Part shown: piece by piece, positions 54,058-64,000 of the stretch
Numbering within the stretch: position 1 is the first letter of the stretch
How the letters are laid out: the number at the start of each line of letters is the position of its first letter
Source: Dichetophora obliterata
Taxonomy: Eukaryota > Arthropoda > Insecta > Diptera > Sciomyzidae
Direction of reading: 5' to 3'
Length of the DNA: 64,000 nucleotides
NCBI GenBank assembly: GCA_963920525.1
Contig: OY986440.1
Span: forward strand, 20,298,187-20,362,186
The notes under the pieces: generated by a model
The model's database searches: none
Told to the model about the DNA's origin: nothing
What the model saw: the letters and a program-made list of their open reading frames with translations, nothing else
Made by a program: the position numbers and the translations under genes

Positions 54058-54374
54058 TTGGGATTGTACTGAGCAAAAAAATCCACTTGACTATACGTCT
54101 ACGGTGAAAATCGAGCTTCCAGATTTTGACTTGAATTTTTTCTCAGACTTTTGTTAACTTTTTTTTTGGATATTTTGGCCTATACAGCCAAACCATTGAG
54201 ATTTTTGTTTTAGTATTGGATCGAACATCGCAATGGTTTGGCTATTATAGACCAAAATATCCAAAAAAAAAACGTGACAAAAGTCTGAGAAAAAACTGCA
54301 AGTCAAAATCTGGAAGCTCGATTTTCACCGTAGACGTATGGTCTAGTGGACTTTTTTGCTCAGTACAATTCCAA
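54058..54374. mobile_element. 317-bp fold-back element
   Basis: Arms of about 135 bp: TTGGGATTGTACTGAGC…TCTACGGTGAAAATCGAGCT…TTTTGGATATTTTGG and the inverse copy, with a centre near 54190-54225. No coding role. Confidence 0.85.
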
Positions 54375-54418
54375 GAATTAGAAACGCGAAGCGCCCATTA
54401 ACACTTTTTCCTTCCATA

Positions 54419-55379
54419 GAGGAACTTCGGGTATTGTGGTATAGATATTTGTATTCTGCGATTTGTGAAAAACTATAAGTGTGTTCTTTGTCAAATGTTA
54501 TTTGTTTGGATGCTTGAAGTATTGGTAACAAAAAGTATTGGTAGCATAGAATAAGAATCTTATGATAACCCATTAAAAAGTTATTAGGAAAAGTTTGAGA
54601 AAACCCAAAAACCTCCTTCCCAAAAATTTGGAGGATATTGTGGTAAACAACATAGGTGTAATGTGGTATACTGTTTTTGAGTGAATTGGTTTTGAAAAAT
54701 CTTTAAAAAAAAATTTTATTTTATGTATATGGACTGTTTTGAGGGGTTTTTAATTTATAAATTTATTAGAGTTAAATATTTCAAATTTAACAAAATAAAA
54801 CGTTTATAATTCAATAAATAAGAAAAAGTAATGAAAAAAGAATGACAACAGGGTTGCTTAATAAACTCATTACATTGGGTATCGTTGAAACTTAAAATAA
54901 AGAGTATTGCTCTTGCGCAAGTTAAGAAGTATTAAAAAAAATTTTTAAATTATGCTTTCACATGCATAATCATAATACCATATTAGCCGCCAAGATGTAT
55001 ACCACAAAAGCCGATTTGATACGATCAGGTATAAAAAATTTTAATATGAATAGTGTTGAGAACTAACAAAATGTAACGCAAATTAATCAGAGCCTAACAC
55101 TTACCTTAAATGCAGAAATTACACAATAATAAATAACTCGTTGTTTTCCTTAAAAAAATTCACTGACTTTGGAACAAAAAAAAGTCGATCAAACGCCTTC
55201 ATATGTTTTTTTTAACTGATCGAAAACGTGTTAGGTTTCGTTGATTTTCTTTAACTTTATATGTTTTTTTATTAGTTTACACAAATTTAAGCAAGATTGC
55301 GGAAAAATAAGTTTAGTGGAATCGGAGATGTTAGCCTATACCACATTATCCTCCTTTATCATTATACCCGAAGTTCCTC
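54419..55379. mobile_element. 961-bp TA-flanked inverted-end element
   Basis: TA|GAGGAACTTCGGGTAT…GTGGTATA at the left and the inverse ending CCCGAAGTTCCTC|TA at the right. TGTGGTATA-type words recur at 54437, 54662, 55006 (inverse) and 55335 (inverse). Non-coding. A TA duplication fits pogo or Tc1 mobilisation. A pogo-like transposase lies 0.5 kb to the right. Confidence 0.8.
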
Positions 55380-55852
55380 TACTAATCGCTCCACTCTAAT
55401 ACACAAATTCTTTAGTTTTCTTAAAAGAAATCTTAAATTGAACTAAATAAATTATAAAAACTATTTTAATCTAAATAAATTATAAACTCAATGAAAAATT
55501 ATAAACTCATGGTGGGAATTATTAAAGAATATTGAATTTTAGTTTGAAGAATGAAAAATCACATGAAAAACATACATATTTCAACAGAAGAGAAATATTT
55601 AAATTTTTAGAAAGACAGGAATCGTTTACAAGTTATGGATATTTTTTGCAAGTAACAAATTAAATCAAATGAGATGAAACCAAAAATATATGAAATTAAA
55701 TCAAAATAAGTTTATATAATAATTAAATTAAATAAACGAATACATAAAATCAAATAGTTAATAAAACCAATTCTTAGAAAACTATTACTTACAAAATAAA
55801 TTACTCTATAAATTGTTAAGGCTTTTATTATTTATGTTATTCCTTTACAGGT

Positions 55853-57300
55853 TTTTAGCACTGATCAAGAAGATGCATTAGCGAAATATATGATCAGAGC
55901 ATCTAATATGTTCAACGTACTCTACTACGTAGCAACTCAAAGACTCGCTTATGAATATGCAATTCAACTGGGCAGGCGAATACCAGACAATTGGAAAGGA
56001 ACTACACCTGGACAGAATGGTTCTGCTTCAAAGGACTGGATGGGTGGCTTCATGCACCGTCATCCAGCATTATCGCTGCGAAAGCCACAAGCGACAAGCC
56101 TGGGTCAAGCCACCGCGTTCAATCTTCACAACGTCGATACTTTCTTCAACCAATTGAAGGACGTGATCGAGTGATTTGCAATTGAGCCAGCAAATATTTA
56201 CAATATGGATGAGACTGCCCTGACAACTGTCCAAAAACGTGTCTCAGTCATTGCAGAACGCGGTGTTAGGAATCTTGGATCTGTGACATCAGCTGAACGT
56301 GGAGTTCTTGTAACACTTACTCTTGCTGTATCTGCTGGTGGAGTGTGCTTACCACCACTTTATGTTTTCCCACGAGTAAAATTCAGGGACGACTTTCTTG
56401 CTACTGCTGGTTTTGGAGCTGATGGAACTGCTAATCCTTCGGGGTGGATGAAAGGCGAGCAATTCATGAAATTTCTCAAGCATTTCAAAAAATTTGCTTG
56501 AAAAACGGCAGAATCGAAAACTCTATTGATCGTAGACAATCATGAATCTCATACGACGATAACCGGATTGGATTCTTGCAAAAGCAACGGCATTATTGTT
56601 TTGTCTTTACCGCCGCATACAAGCCACAAAATGCAAGCTCTTGATAGAATCGTCTTCAGTCCAATCAAAAGATTTTACAATGTAGCATGTGACAATTGGA
56701 TGCATATGCCTCAAAATGCCGCAAGAACAACAGCCATGCACGACATTCCTGGTCTTGCTCGTGAAGCAATTCAAAAAGGAGCTTCCATTTCTAACATACA
56801 AGCTGGGTTTCGTGCAACTGGTATATGCCCATTGAACGAGCACGTATTTGACGAAGTAGATTTCTTGTCATCGGAGGTGACTGATCGTAGAAACGAGCCT
56901 GAACCGGAAGCATTGGAAGGGGAGAGAGAAGAGATTTCACAGAATGATGAAACACATGACGATGAGCAAAACCTCAGAGCGGAAGCAATTTTGGAGAATC
57001 TCCGGCCCCCTCCCACAGCTGCACTGAGAAAAACAACAACTCGAGACCGGAAAAAAAACCACGGTGTTGACCGACGAAATTGTATTGGAGACTTTGCGAG
57101 AGGAACAGGAAAATGTGGCCAAGAAGAAGGAGAAACAGGCATTGGCGACCATGCGAAGGTCGGAAAAAAGGATTCTAAAGAAATTTTCCGAGCAAAAAAA
57201 CCAAGACACGGCAGCCAAAACCGATACGCGTCGCTCCAAAAGAGGTCGTCCAAGAAAAGTAGTAAACCTAGTAAAGGAAAGTGACGCCAGCGATTACTGA
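55853..57300 (+). pseudogene. pogo/Tigger-like DDE transposase (CENP-B/jerky type) with C-terminal AT-hook, disrupted
   Basis: The reading starts after a splice-acceptor-like TTTACAG at 55845-55851 (VFSTDQEDALAKYMIRAS), so an upstream exon with the N-terminal helix-turn-helix is probably missing. A CENP-B-type DNA-binding part (KDWMGGFMHRHPALSLRKP) is followed by the DDE domain: YNMDETAL, LIVDNHESH and LPPHTSHKMQALDR, then GFRATGICPLN. TGA at 56172-56174 and TGA near 56499 both look like former CGA Arg codons. An indel in the A-run near 57055 puts the C-terminal tail (EIVLETLREEQENVAKKKE and the AT-hook KRGRPRK) in another frame, ending at 57298-57300. Terminal repeats are not certain. Confidence 0.82.
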
Positions 57301-57960
57301 GGCTCCAGAGAAACTTTTTCAAGTTAATTTTCATTTGCAACGCTTTGTAAAAATCTGATAAAATAAAAAGCCTGAAAATAACAATGTTTGTCACTTTTAT
57401 CATAAAAAGAAAGTTTTATCCCACCAGGTAGGGTAAAACAACCATTTCATATTTTTTGTTCAAATGCAAATACCGGATAAACAATGCGAGCTTGAAAAAA
57501 ATTTTGTATCCAAGGGTTCAACGAACCAGGAACAGTTGAAATTTTCAAATTATTATCATAAACAAAGTTTTTACAGAGTGCCAAACGCAAACGTGGTTGT
57601 TTTACTTTTTTAAAATATTTTAAAATTTTTTAATTTTTTAAAATATTTTAATAATTACGAGCTGAAACCCCGGCGCGTTGCTGCAACAGAAAAATTACTT
57701 GTAGAAATATCGTTTTAAAGTTGAAAGAGTTATCATGTTTCATTGAAAATAAATGCTTATCAATCTCACTCACATGTATGTATTTACGTGGAAAAACAAA
57801 TTTTCTTCGCGCACAATTATTTTTATTTTCTTGGTCACTATTGTTTTATTTCTATTCCCGCTTATTTTACTGATGTGTGACTTGCAGTTCGAAATTTATA
57901 CCGAAAATTTGGATTGCTAAAAAGTTACACGGCCCCTTGTCCAACGCCCAAAAAATGCTG
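57301..57960. other. 3' flank of the pogo-like gene
   Basis: GGGTAAAACAACCA near 57430 and GTGGTTGTTTTAC near 57592 echo the GGTTAAACAACC word at 53966 and may be element ends. No gene. Confidence 0.45.
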
Positions 57961-57967
57961 CCAAAGA

Positions 57968-58470
57968 AACTGCACGTGTAAATTGAGGTCGAATACTGAA
58001 TCCCGCGGCTGTGTGAGCTATAACTGCAAAGCTATTCGATATCGCTAATTTGGGTTGAATGGCAGGTGCCACGCCCCCCTGAACAACACGATAACAATAA
58101 AATGTTATCAGGGGAACGGCACGTGTAAATTGAGGTCGAATACCGAGGCTGTGTATATTTTATACCTATAATTCCACAGCTATTCCAAAGGTATTCGGAA
58201 TCGCAAATTTGGGTTGTATGGGGACTCCACGCTCCCTTACTCAATCCTTGTTATACTATGCCGATGTTACTGCCGCAAGTGCAAGCAATAATTTGACATA
58301 GTTTTATGGCAACCGGATGAAAGGTATTGCAGCGCATCAAATACGAACAAACATTCAAGTTTGTACCAGCTGAAACCCGACGCGTTGCTGCCACGCCCCC
58401 TTGACAATGTTATCAGTAAAACTGCATGTACAAATTAAGGTAGAAAACTGAATTCCGAGGCCATAAAACG
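57968..58470 (+). repeat. Tandem array of the GCACGTGTAAATTG repeat, ~147-bp unit
   Basis: GCACGTGTAAATTGAGGTCG at 57972 and 58119, with a diverged GCATGTACAAATTAAGGTAG at 58424. Units share GAATAC(T/C)GA, CTATTC…AATTTGGGTTG and CCACGC(C/T)CCC. A single relative is at 22346-22435. Confidence 0.75.
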
Positions 58471-58479
58471 ATAGTTTTA

Positions 58480-60990
58480 GCCATAACTTTTGATTGGAAA
58501 GAGATATTGAGGTAATTTTTCACATAAATTATTTTTGAGACCCGAAAAAAAAATGTTTAACAAAACAAAAAAAAAAACTTGTTTTGTTTTCAAAATGTTG
58601 TTGTTACAAACTTCTACAGCTAAAAAAAGAATTTATGTGAAAAAAAATGTTAAATGTTTCAAACCACTCCATGGCCAGTGGTGGTAAAATATCATGCCCA
58701 GGAGGGAATTAAAACTTTACAACATTGTGTGACAGGGGTGGGGTATATATAATATGGGGTGGGGGTTCAAAATATGAGACATATATAGGGACGACTATAA
58801 TTTTTGTATAACGAATTGAGAATATATAAGAAAAACCATACAATTTTAGAAAATAAGAAGCAGAGTGACCTCGTGGAGAGGGGAAGGGCAGTCAAGATTT
58901 TGTGACAACGGGTAACATAAAGGAAAAGGATCTTAAATAGACCAAAATCGTGTAAAAAAATATTTGGAATATTTAGACTTTTAACAAAAAAACGTAGCTC
59001 TGTTTCGATTCCTCCAAAACAAAAACTATTATTTTGTTATCTTAACTGAAAACTACGAAATGACTTAAAATTTACTTTACATTCACACCTGTTTTTTAAT
59101 CCTATTCGATAAATTTTTTTTTTTTTTGACAATGAAAATTAGGATAGTTTAATTGAAAACAATATTACATTTGGTCAAATGTTCGTAAAAAAAACGTATT
59201 CAGTTTTTATTTGAAGAAAGATGAACATTATTTCGGAAATAAGCTTTGAACTAAAAATTTGTTTTTGGGTGGCAGATGGATGACAGGATGGAAGACTTTA
59301 AATGTCATGTTGGGGGTAAAAAAATAATAAGATCAGTGCTAGCATTTGATCTATTGAGGTGTTGTTTGAAAAAGATGAACTATTTATATTAGTTAAGTTT
59401 TTTTTTTTTTGTTAATTAGGACTCCCACAAGGGGAACACATTAATCTTTTCTGTATATTTGTTGAGGGACACTTAGAAGGGTAGCAAATTTGAATGAGTA
59501 TTTTAAAAAGAATTGTCAGGGATACAAATTTAAGAGAACCTGGTTTTATATTTGGCACCTCTAGAACCACCGGCGTATCAGCGAGTGTAAAAATTGTATT
59601 ATATGAGTGAAAAAAAGAAATACAGAAAATATTGTTCAACTTAGTTTATTTGAGGACTTCAACTTAGCGAACATTTGATCGCTATGAACATTTAACAAAA
59701 GAGCGCTCATGTTTTTTATCTTCAGGAGTGGAAAAGTTAAGGTGAATCGTACGTCAAATGAATAATATAGATCCAAAGTAGTTTTAACAAAGAATGTTTT
59801 AAGTCAAGTAGTTGTTGCTTACAACTTATTTGGTCAGTTACAGTTCTCTAGCACGGCTGTACAATGGCTTAAAGAAATATCACTTTCAAATTGCAATATG
59901 AGGTTCATTTCACTTTATTTCATGAAAAGTTACTTAAATTAGATTGTTGAACAGAAACCACGCTCTGGACTCTTAAAATCAGTGTATCGAAAGGTTTTTG
60001 TTCAAATCAGTCATTATACTGACAATAAAGCCTCAAGCTTATATCCAGCCCATCCGATTTTCGGGGGACAATCACTAGTAAGACTTATAATTGCTGTAAT
60101 AATGGAATTAGTTGCAAATAGGATTATTTTCAAATTGGTGGGCATATGTATTCAAAACACTGTGCTTTCAAGAATCTAGTTTATTTTTAAGAGAAATAAC
60201 CATTTTAGATATTTGCTTATTCGACTTCCTGATGAACTGATGGCGTGAAACGGACACCATTTGTGAAATTCAATATTCATCTAGAAACGTACAGTGCTTG
60301 CGGCTTTGAGATTTTCTTGTGTAACATTTATGAATTCAATACTAATAATTAAGGCCCTCTCTCTACCCGCTTGAGCGCTTTCTAGATCCGCCACTGCTTG
60401 TATCAGAGGAAACAGAGACATCGGCTTTGTTGTTATTTCTTCTTAAATCAGCTTTGTGGTTAACATAACGAGTTAATACATAATTTCACAAAAGTATTGA
60501 TGTCTCTTGCTAAGCAAAATGAAACTGTAACACATTGTTATAGTTTATGCTTAATATTGATTTTTTGCATCTGTTTACTTTCGAACAATAACACCATTGA
60601 TTATGTCACAAATGCCTTTCATAATCAATTATTTTTTTTTTATAATCATTTATATTCATTGCATTCTTACTAGAATTTAATCCCGAAACGTTTTCGCATT
60701 CCCATGAAAATCAAGATTACAAACCTGAGCCCCGAGATACCGAAACTATTTTGGGATATTTTTTTTTTGCATGAATGTTTCGGGACACCATTCATTTAAG
60801 ATGTTGCACAGTGTTTCGCGTCTAGCTGGACAAAAATATCTGGAAAAAATTATAATATAGGCTTTTTGTATTTGTGGTGTTGAAACAAGAAAAAATTGTA
60901 TTAGAATAATTGAGTAACGGGTATTATTGTGAAATAGTTATGAAATAACATGAAACATAGATGTATTTTAATCATGTAACGAGAAGTGTG
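58480..60990. other. No gene seen
   Basis: A/T-rich, with a GGGGTGGGG-rich patch near 58730-58775. ORFs are below 76 codons and featureless. Confidence 0.5.
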
Positions 60991-60999
60991 TATTACCAT

Positions 61000-61520
61000 T
61001 TTTATATAAATTACTCTCGAGTCACACCGGGTATATCAGCTAGTCATGCAATAAATTTTATAAATGAAATTAATACAAATCTTTAAATTGTGTTATGCAA
61101 ATATTTATAAAAAAAATTAATTTACTTACATATGGTATAGGTGCAAAATGATTTGAGTTTATGTATTTTTTTCAATAAACATAACTAACTCTCAACTCTT
61201 TTGATAAAGTCACTTTGTATGGGAGGTAGGCGTGATTTTTTTCCGCACACTTTCAAACTTCATCTTTATTTCAAAAAAGTACCTATATGCTGAATATCGT
61301 TACACTAGCTTGTTACGTAGCTCCAGCTTCGTCCATGTAAAGCTTCCTGAGCATATAAACTGTTCGGAGTCGACATAAAACTCGAGACATTTAACTCGAT
61401 AACACGCACAAAGCAATTGATCAATAGAAGCACGATAAAAATCCTTTGGAGGGCCAAAATTTTAAATTGGTTTTGTACCTGCCACGCCTCCTTATGCGCA
61501 TTTTAAATAGAGTGACATAG
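61000..61520 (-). repeat. Dispersed repeat family, copy C (inverse)
   Basis: GTCACTTTGTATGGGAGGTAGGCGTG at about 61208-61233 is the inverse of words in copy A near 42127-42155. AATTGATCAATAGAAGC near 61414 resembles 41740-41755 outside copy A, so the repeat may be longer than bounded here. Confidence 0.5.
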
Positions 61521-61715
61521 TTAATGTCACTACACCTTGCGCTTAGGGCTTACGTAGGGATATAAAATACATGTTTGTGCAACACCTCTGCTCACGGTCA
61601 TGTTGGCTGCTCATCAAACCTTAAAATCAAAATCAAAAACTGTTTCGTGAACTATCGAAACACGAGGGTCGTCAAGCAGTGCTGTTCAGCATGCCATATC
61701 GTCTGAACCCTTCGA

Positions 61716-62030
61716 ATGCTCACGCGTGCAAAACGTCTGTCCTTCACTCTGTCTGCGCTTGCATGTTTTTTTGTTGTGTTGTTATTCATATCTTTTGGCT
61801 ACGGATTTGTTACCAAAAACGTTGCACTGCCAGTGTTGATGTCGGCTTTATTTATTTTGTTTGGCTTATCTGGTCTGGAGTTGGCGGCTAGCGTCACAAT
61901 TGGCTGCACATCAATGATGATGACTACTCATCGCTCACGTTTGGAGGTTAGCCAAGCGAGAACAGCACTGCGCTGCACAGTGGACTGTTTGGCCTATTTA
62001 GACGGAATTAAATCTGTAACTCGAGTTTGA
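61716..62030 (+). other. Possible coding remnant, 104 codons with two hydrophobic segments
   Basis: The frame MLTRAKRLSFTLSALACFFV has two stretches that could be membrane helices (about residues 9-30 and 36-62). GC content is higher than around it. I do not recognise it, see no start or splice evidence, and chance or an old element fragment is equally likely. Confidence 0.2.
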
Positions 62031-62039
62031 GTGCACGGA

Positions 62040-62575
62040 ATGATTTGAATGGAATTTAGGCTGTTAAGTGATCTTTCATAGATGCAAATTTCAGATACAG
62101 GTAGTTCGTATGGTACCAAAGTTACAAAAATATGTATGGGAAAGTTTGCCTTTTCGCTTCCCTTCATCACGATTTACTAATTTCTTTTTTAATGATATAA
62201 CTTCTTAACGAAAAATTTCACAGAAACGTAAGACCACTTTTTGTAAAAGCCAATGTATGTTTATGAAATTTTTGGAATGCCAAAATTATCATATCCATTA
62301 CTAATAAGTTGTTATTTGTATTAAAAACGTAAGTATTAAAAACGGTAACATGTTTTGCCATATTCTAGGTGGAATTTGATCCCTCTTTGTATGTTCTTGT
62401 ACTTGCGTTTGACAATTTCTTAAAGTTTAGTGTATTTGCTTAATATTTTTAGCATCTTTAGGTTTGGCAACTTTTGGCAACCTTCCTCTGCAAAGAGTTG
62501 TCGGCTCTTACCCCTTAGTTTTTGTAGTTTTATGTATTTTGCTGTGCATTAATGCAACTACCACACCATTCTTCA
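62040..62575. other. No gene seen
   Basis: A/T-rich spacer before the Jockey-type fragment. Confidence 0.5.
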
Positions 62576-62583
62576 GTATTTTA

Positions 62584-63125
62584 TTATAATGCACATAAGT
62601 TTGATGAAATTTTTTTATTCTTTGCAATAACAACCGTGTCATCTGCGTATGTTGCTATTAAAGTATCATAAGATGACGGCATATCTGACGTATAAATAGT
62701 ATAAAGTACAGGACCAAGAACACTTCCCTGACGAACTCCAGCATTTATGACTTGTATATTTGAAATCTTCTTTCCAATTTTAACATAAAAAGTGCAGTTT
62801 TTTAAATACGAATTAAGAATCATGTAGTAAGGATGAGGAAGAAGTTTCTTAATTATGTATAATAGGCCTGTATGCCACACACGATCAAAATCTTGTTGAA
62901 TATCTAAGAATATAGATGAGCAGTATCTTTTTGTTTCAATGCCATCGCGCACAGTTTAAATTAATCGATGACATTGTTCGGGCGTGCCATGATTGTATCT
63001 AAACCCGAATTGATATTCTGGTACGATGTTAAGAGAATCCATAACTGGTAACATTCTTCGTAAAAATATTTTCTCAAACGTTTTGGAGTATGACATCTTA
63101 TTGGACGGTATGACATCAATTCATT
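62584..63125 (-). pseudogene. Jockey-clade LINE reverse transcriptase fragment
   Basis: Minus strand from about 63100: KTFEKIFLRRMLPVMDSLN, PEYQFGFRYNHGTPEQCHR, a stop near 62955, then the RT core FLDIQQDFDRVWHTGLL, GVRQGSVLGPVLYTIYTSDM and the catalytic YADDT, ending with TAA at 62584. The 5' part (ORF1, endonuclease) and the C-terminus are absent. VLYTIYTSDMP and FDRVWH are Jockey-style words, distinct from the three CR1/Jockey-group copies described above. Confidence 0.85.
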
Positions 63126-64000
63126 TTCAGGCTTATTGTGTAACGGTCAGCTTCTTCAACCTTAATGAGCGGTAGCGGTCAGCACGTACTGTCAAGGGTC
63201 TAGCTCGTCGACAACCGGGCGGGGTATTTGCTACTTCATTAAGCAAAACCGCTAACAAAAAAATACTACGTGCTTCTACAAAATTTGAACTCTACACAAA
63301 AAGTAATTGAACTGCATCTAAACTTACCCCAATAAATAGCGGAATCTAATACTCCTCATCACCCGACAGTTTCTGGCCTTCTGGATCTGATTTTGTGATC
63401 CATTATTTGCCCACCCAACCATGTGTTCTTTTCTACCAATAAAATTCCATGAACACCCTAAAAGGAACGAACGGCTACTAGGTCAAATCACGCAAAAGTT
63501 TAAATGTTCATCTTCTGATTTTTATTCAATTTTATACTCATTAAAATAACATAAGCAAAATATTGCAAAGTATTAATAACTTAATAACCATCTATTTTTG
63601 TGTATGTGTGTGTGTGTGTGTGCAAATTAGAATTCTTCTTTGTTTTCAACTAGCAAGACTTTAATTGACATTTTCTTTGATTTTCTAATGGCATTTGTTT
63701 ATATTTTTTTCTTTCACTATCTACTTTAAAAAAATATTATTATTTATTATTTTGCTAATATTAAATATTTTTTTTTATATAGTAACTATTACCTATGTTT
63801 TGGTTATGCCAACTTCAATGAAGAAAGAAAAGTAAATAAAGAGAGGCGAAAGAAATTTTAAGATAATATAAAGTTACGCACAATTGGTGCAAATAAAACT
63901 TACATGTTTGTTTTTGTTGTCCGTCCGCTTTCCAGTCGTCGGGATACCAACACGAAGGGGTGGTTAGGGGAAATGTATTTAAGTTTACTCACTTATTATT
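63126..64000. other. No gene seen; TG microsatellite
   Basis: A/T-rich with a (TG)n run at 63605-63622. Confidence 0.55.
63605..63622. repeat. (TG)n microsatellite
   Basis: Nine TG units. Confidence 0.85.

Noticed and set aside
59982..60179. 65-codon plus-strand ORF
   Set aside because: No motif, no codon bias and no splice context.

Overview
This is nuclear DNA of a higher fly (Diptera, Schizophora), most likely a tephritid-type fruit fly. The evidence is spliced fly-like genes with short GT-AG introns, an apolipophorin end, a fly-type RpS23 copy, and a dense load of insect transposons: Loa, CR1/Jockey and RTE LINEs, mariner/Tc1, pogo and hAT-like elements. The species cannot be proved from sequence alone. 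In Drosophila apolpp lies on the dot chromosome (Muller F), which is the ancestral dipteran X, so an F/X origin is a reasonable inference.

Two host genes can be supported. The left edge (2-1035, +) holds the last three exons of an apolipophorin-like lipid carrier. On the minus strand a small secreted single-domain von Willebrand factor C (SVWC/Vago-type) protein of 148 residues is encoded by three exons. The signal-peptide exon lies at 52553-52697 and the cysteine-domain exons at 32632-32752 and 32389-32569. They join in phase across an intron of 19.8 kb that is filled with transposons.

The rest is mostly mobile DNA. A Loa-clade LINE (2935-12694, -) with a perfect 12-bp target duplication is split by a younger LINE (5098-9398, +) whose two ORFs are both open. 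Next come a decayed transposon-like gene, an RpS23 pseudogene and several inverted-repeat elements (12996-15399). A second copy of the young LINE family lies at about 17318-21290, between two inverted copies of a 0.7-kb repeat. From 21.3 to 30 kb there are fold-back and TIR elements, a decayed RTE-like LINE and a hAT-like element with a perfect 8-bp duplication. The large SVWC intron carries a mariner pseudogene split by a hAT-like element, two Tc1/mariner copies with recognisable terminal repeats, a further Tc1 remnant, satellite-like tandem arrays, a 600-bp fold-back and a third LINE containing two nested MITEs. The right part (53.9-63.1 kb) has fold-back/TIR elements, a pogo-like transposase pseudogene with a C-terminal AT-hook, tandem repeats and a Jockey-type RT fragment.

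The most interesting shared signal is a 19-nt hairpin in the 3' UTR of all three CR1/Jockey-type LINE copies (9265-9283, 21108-21126, 44498-44516). It has a 7-bp GC-rich stem and a 5-nt loop, and is followed by a common box and an A-rich tail. I found no clearly new multi-gene system.
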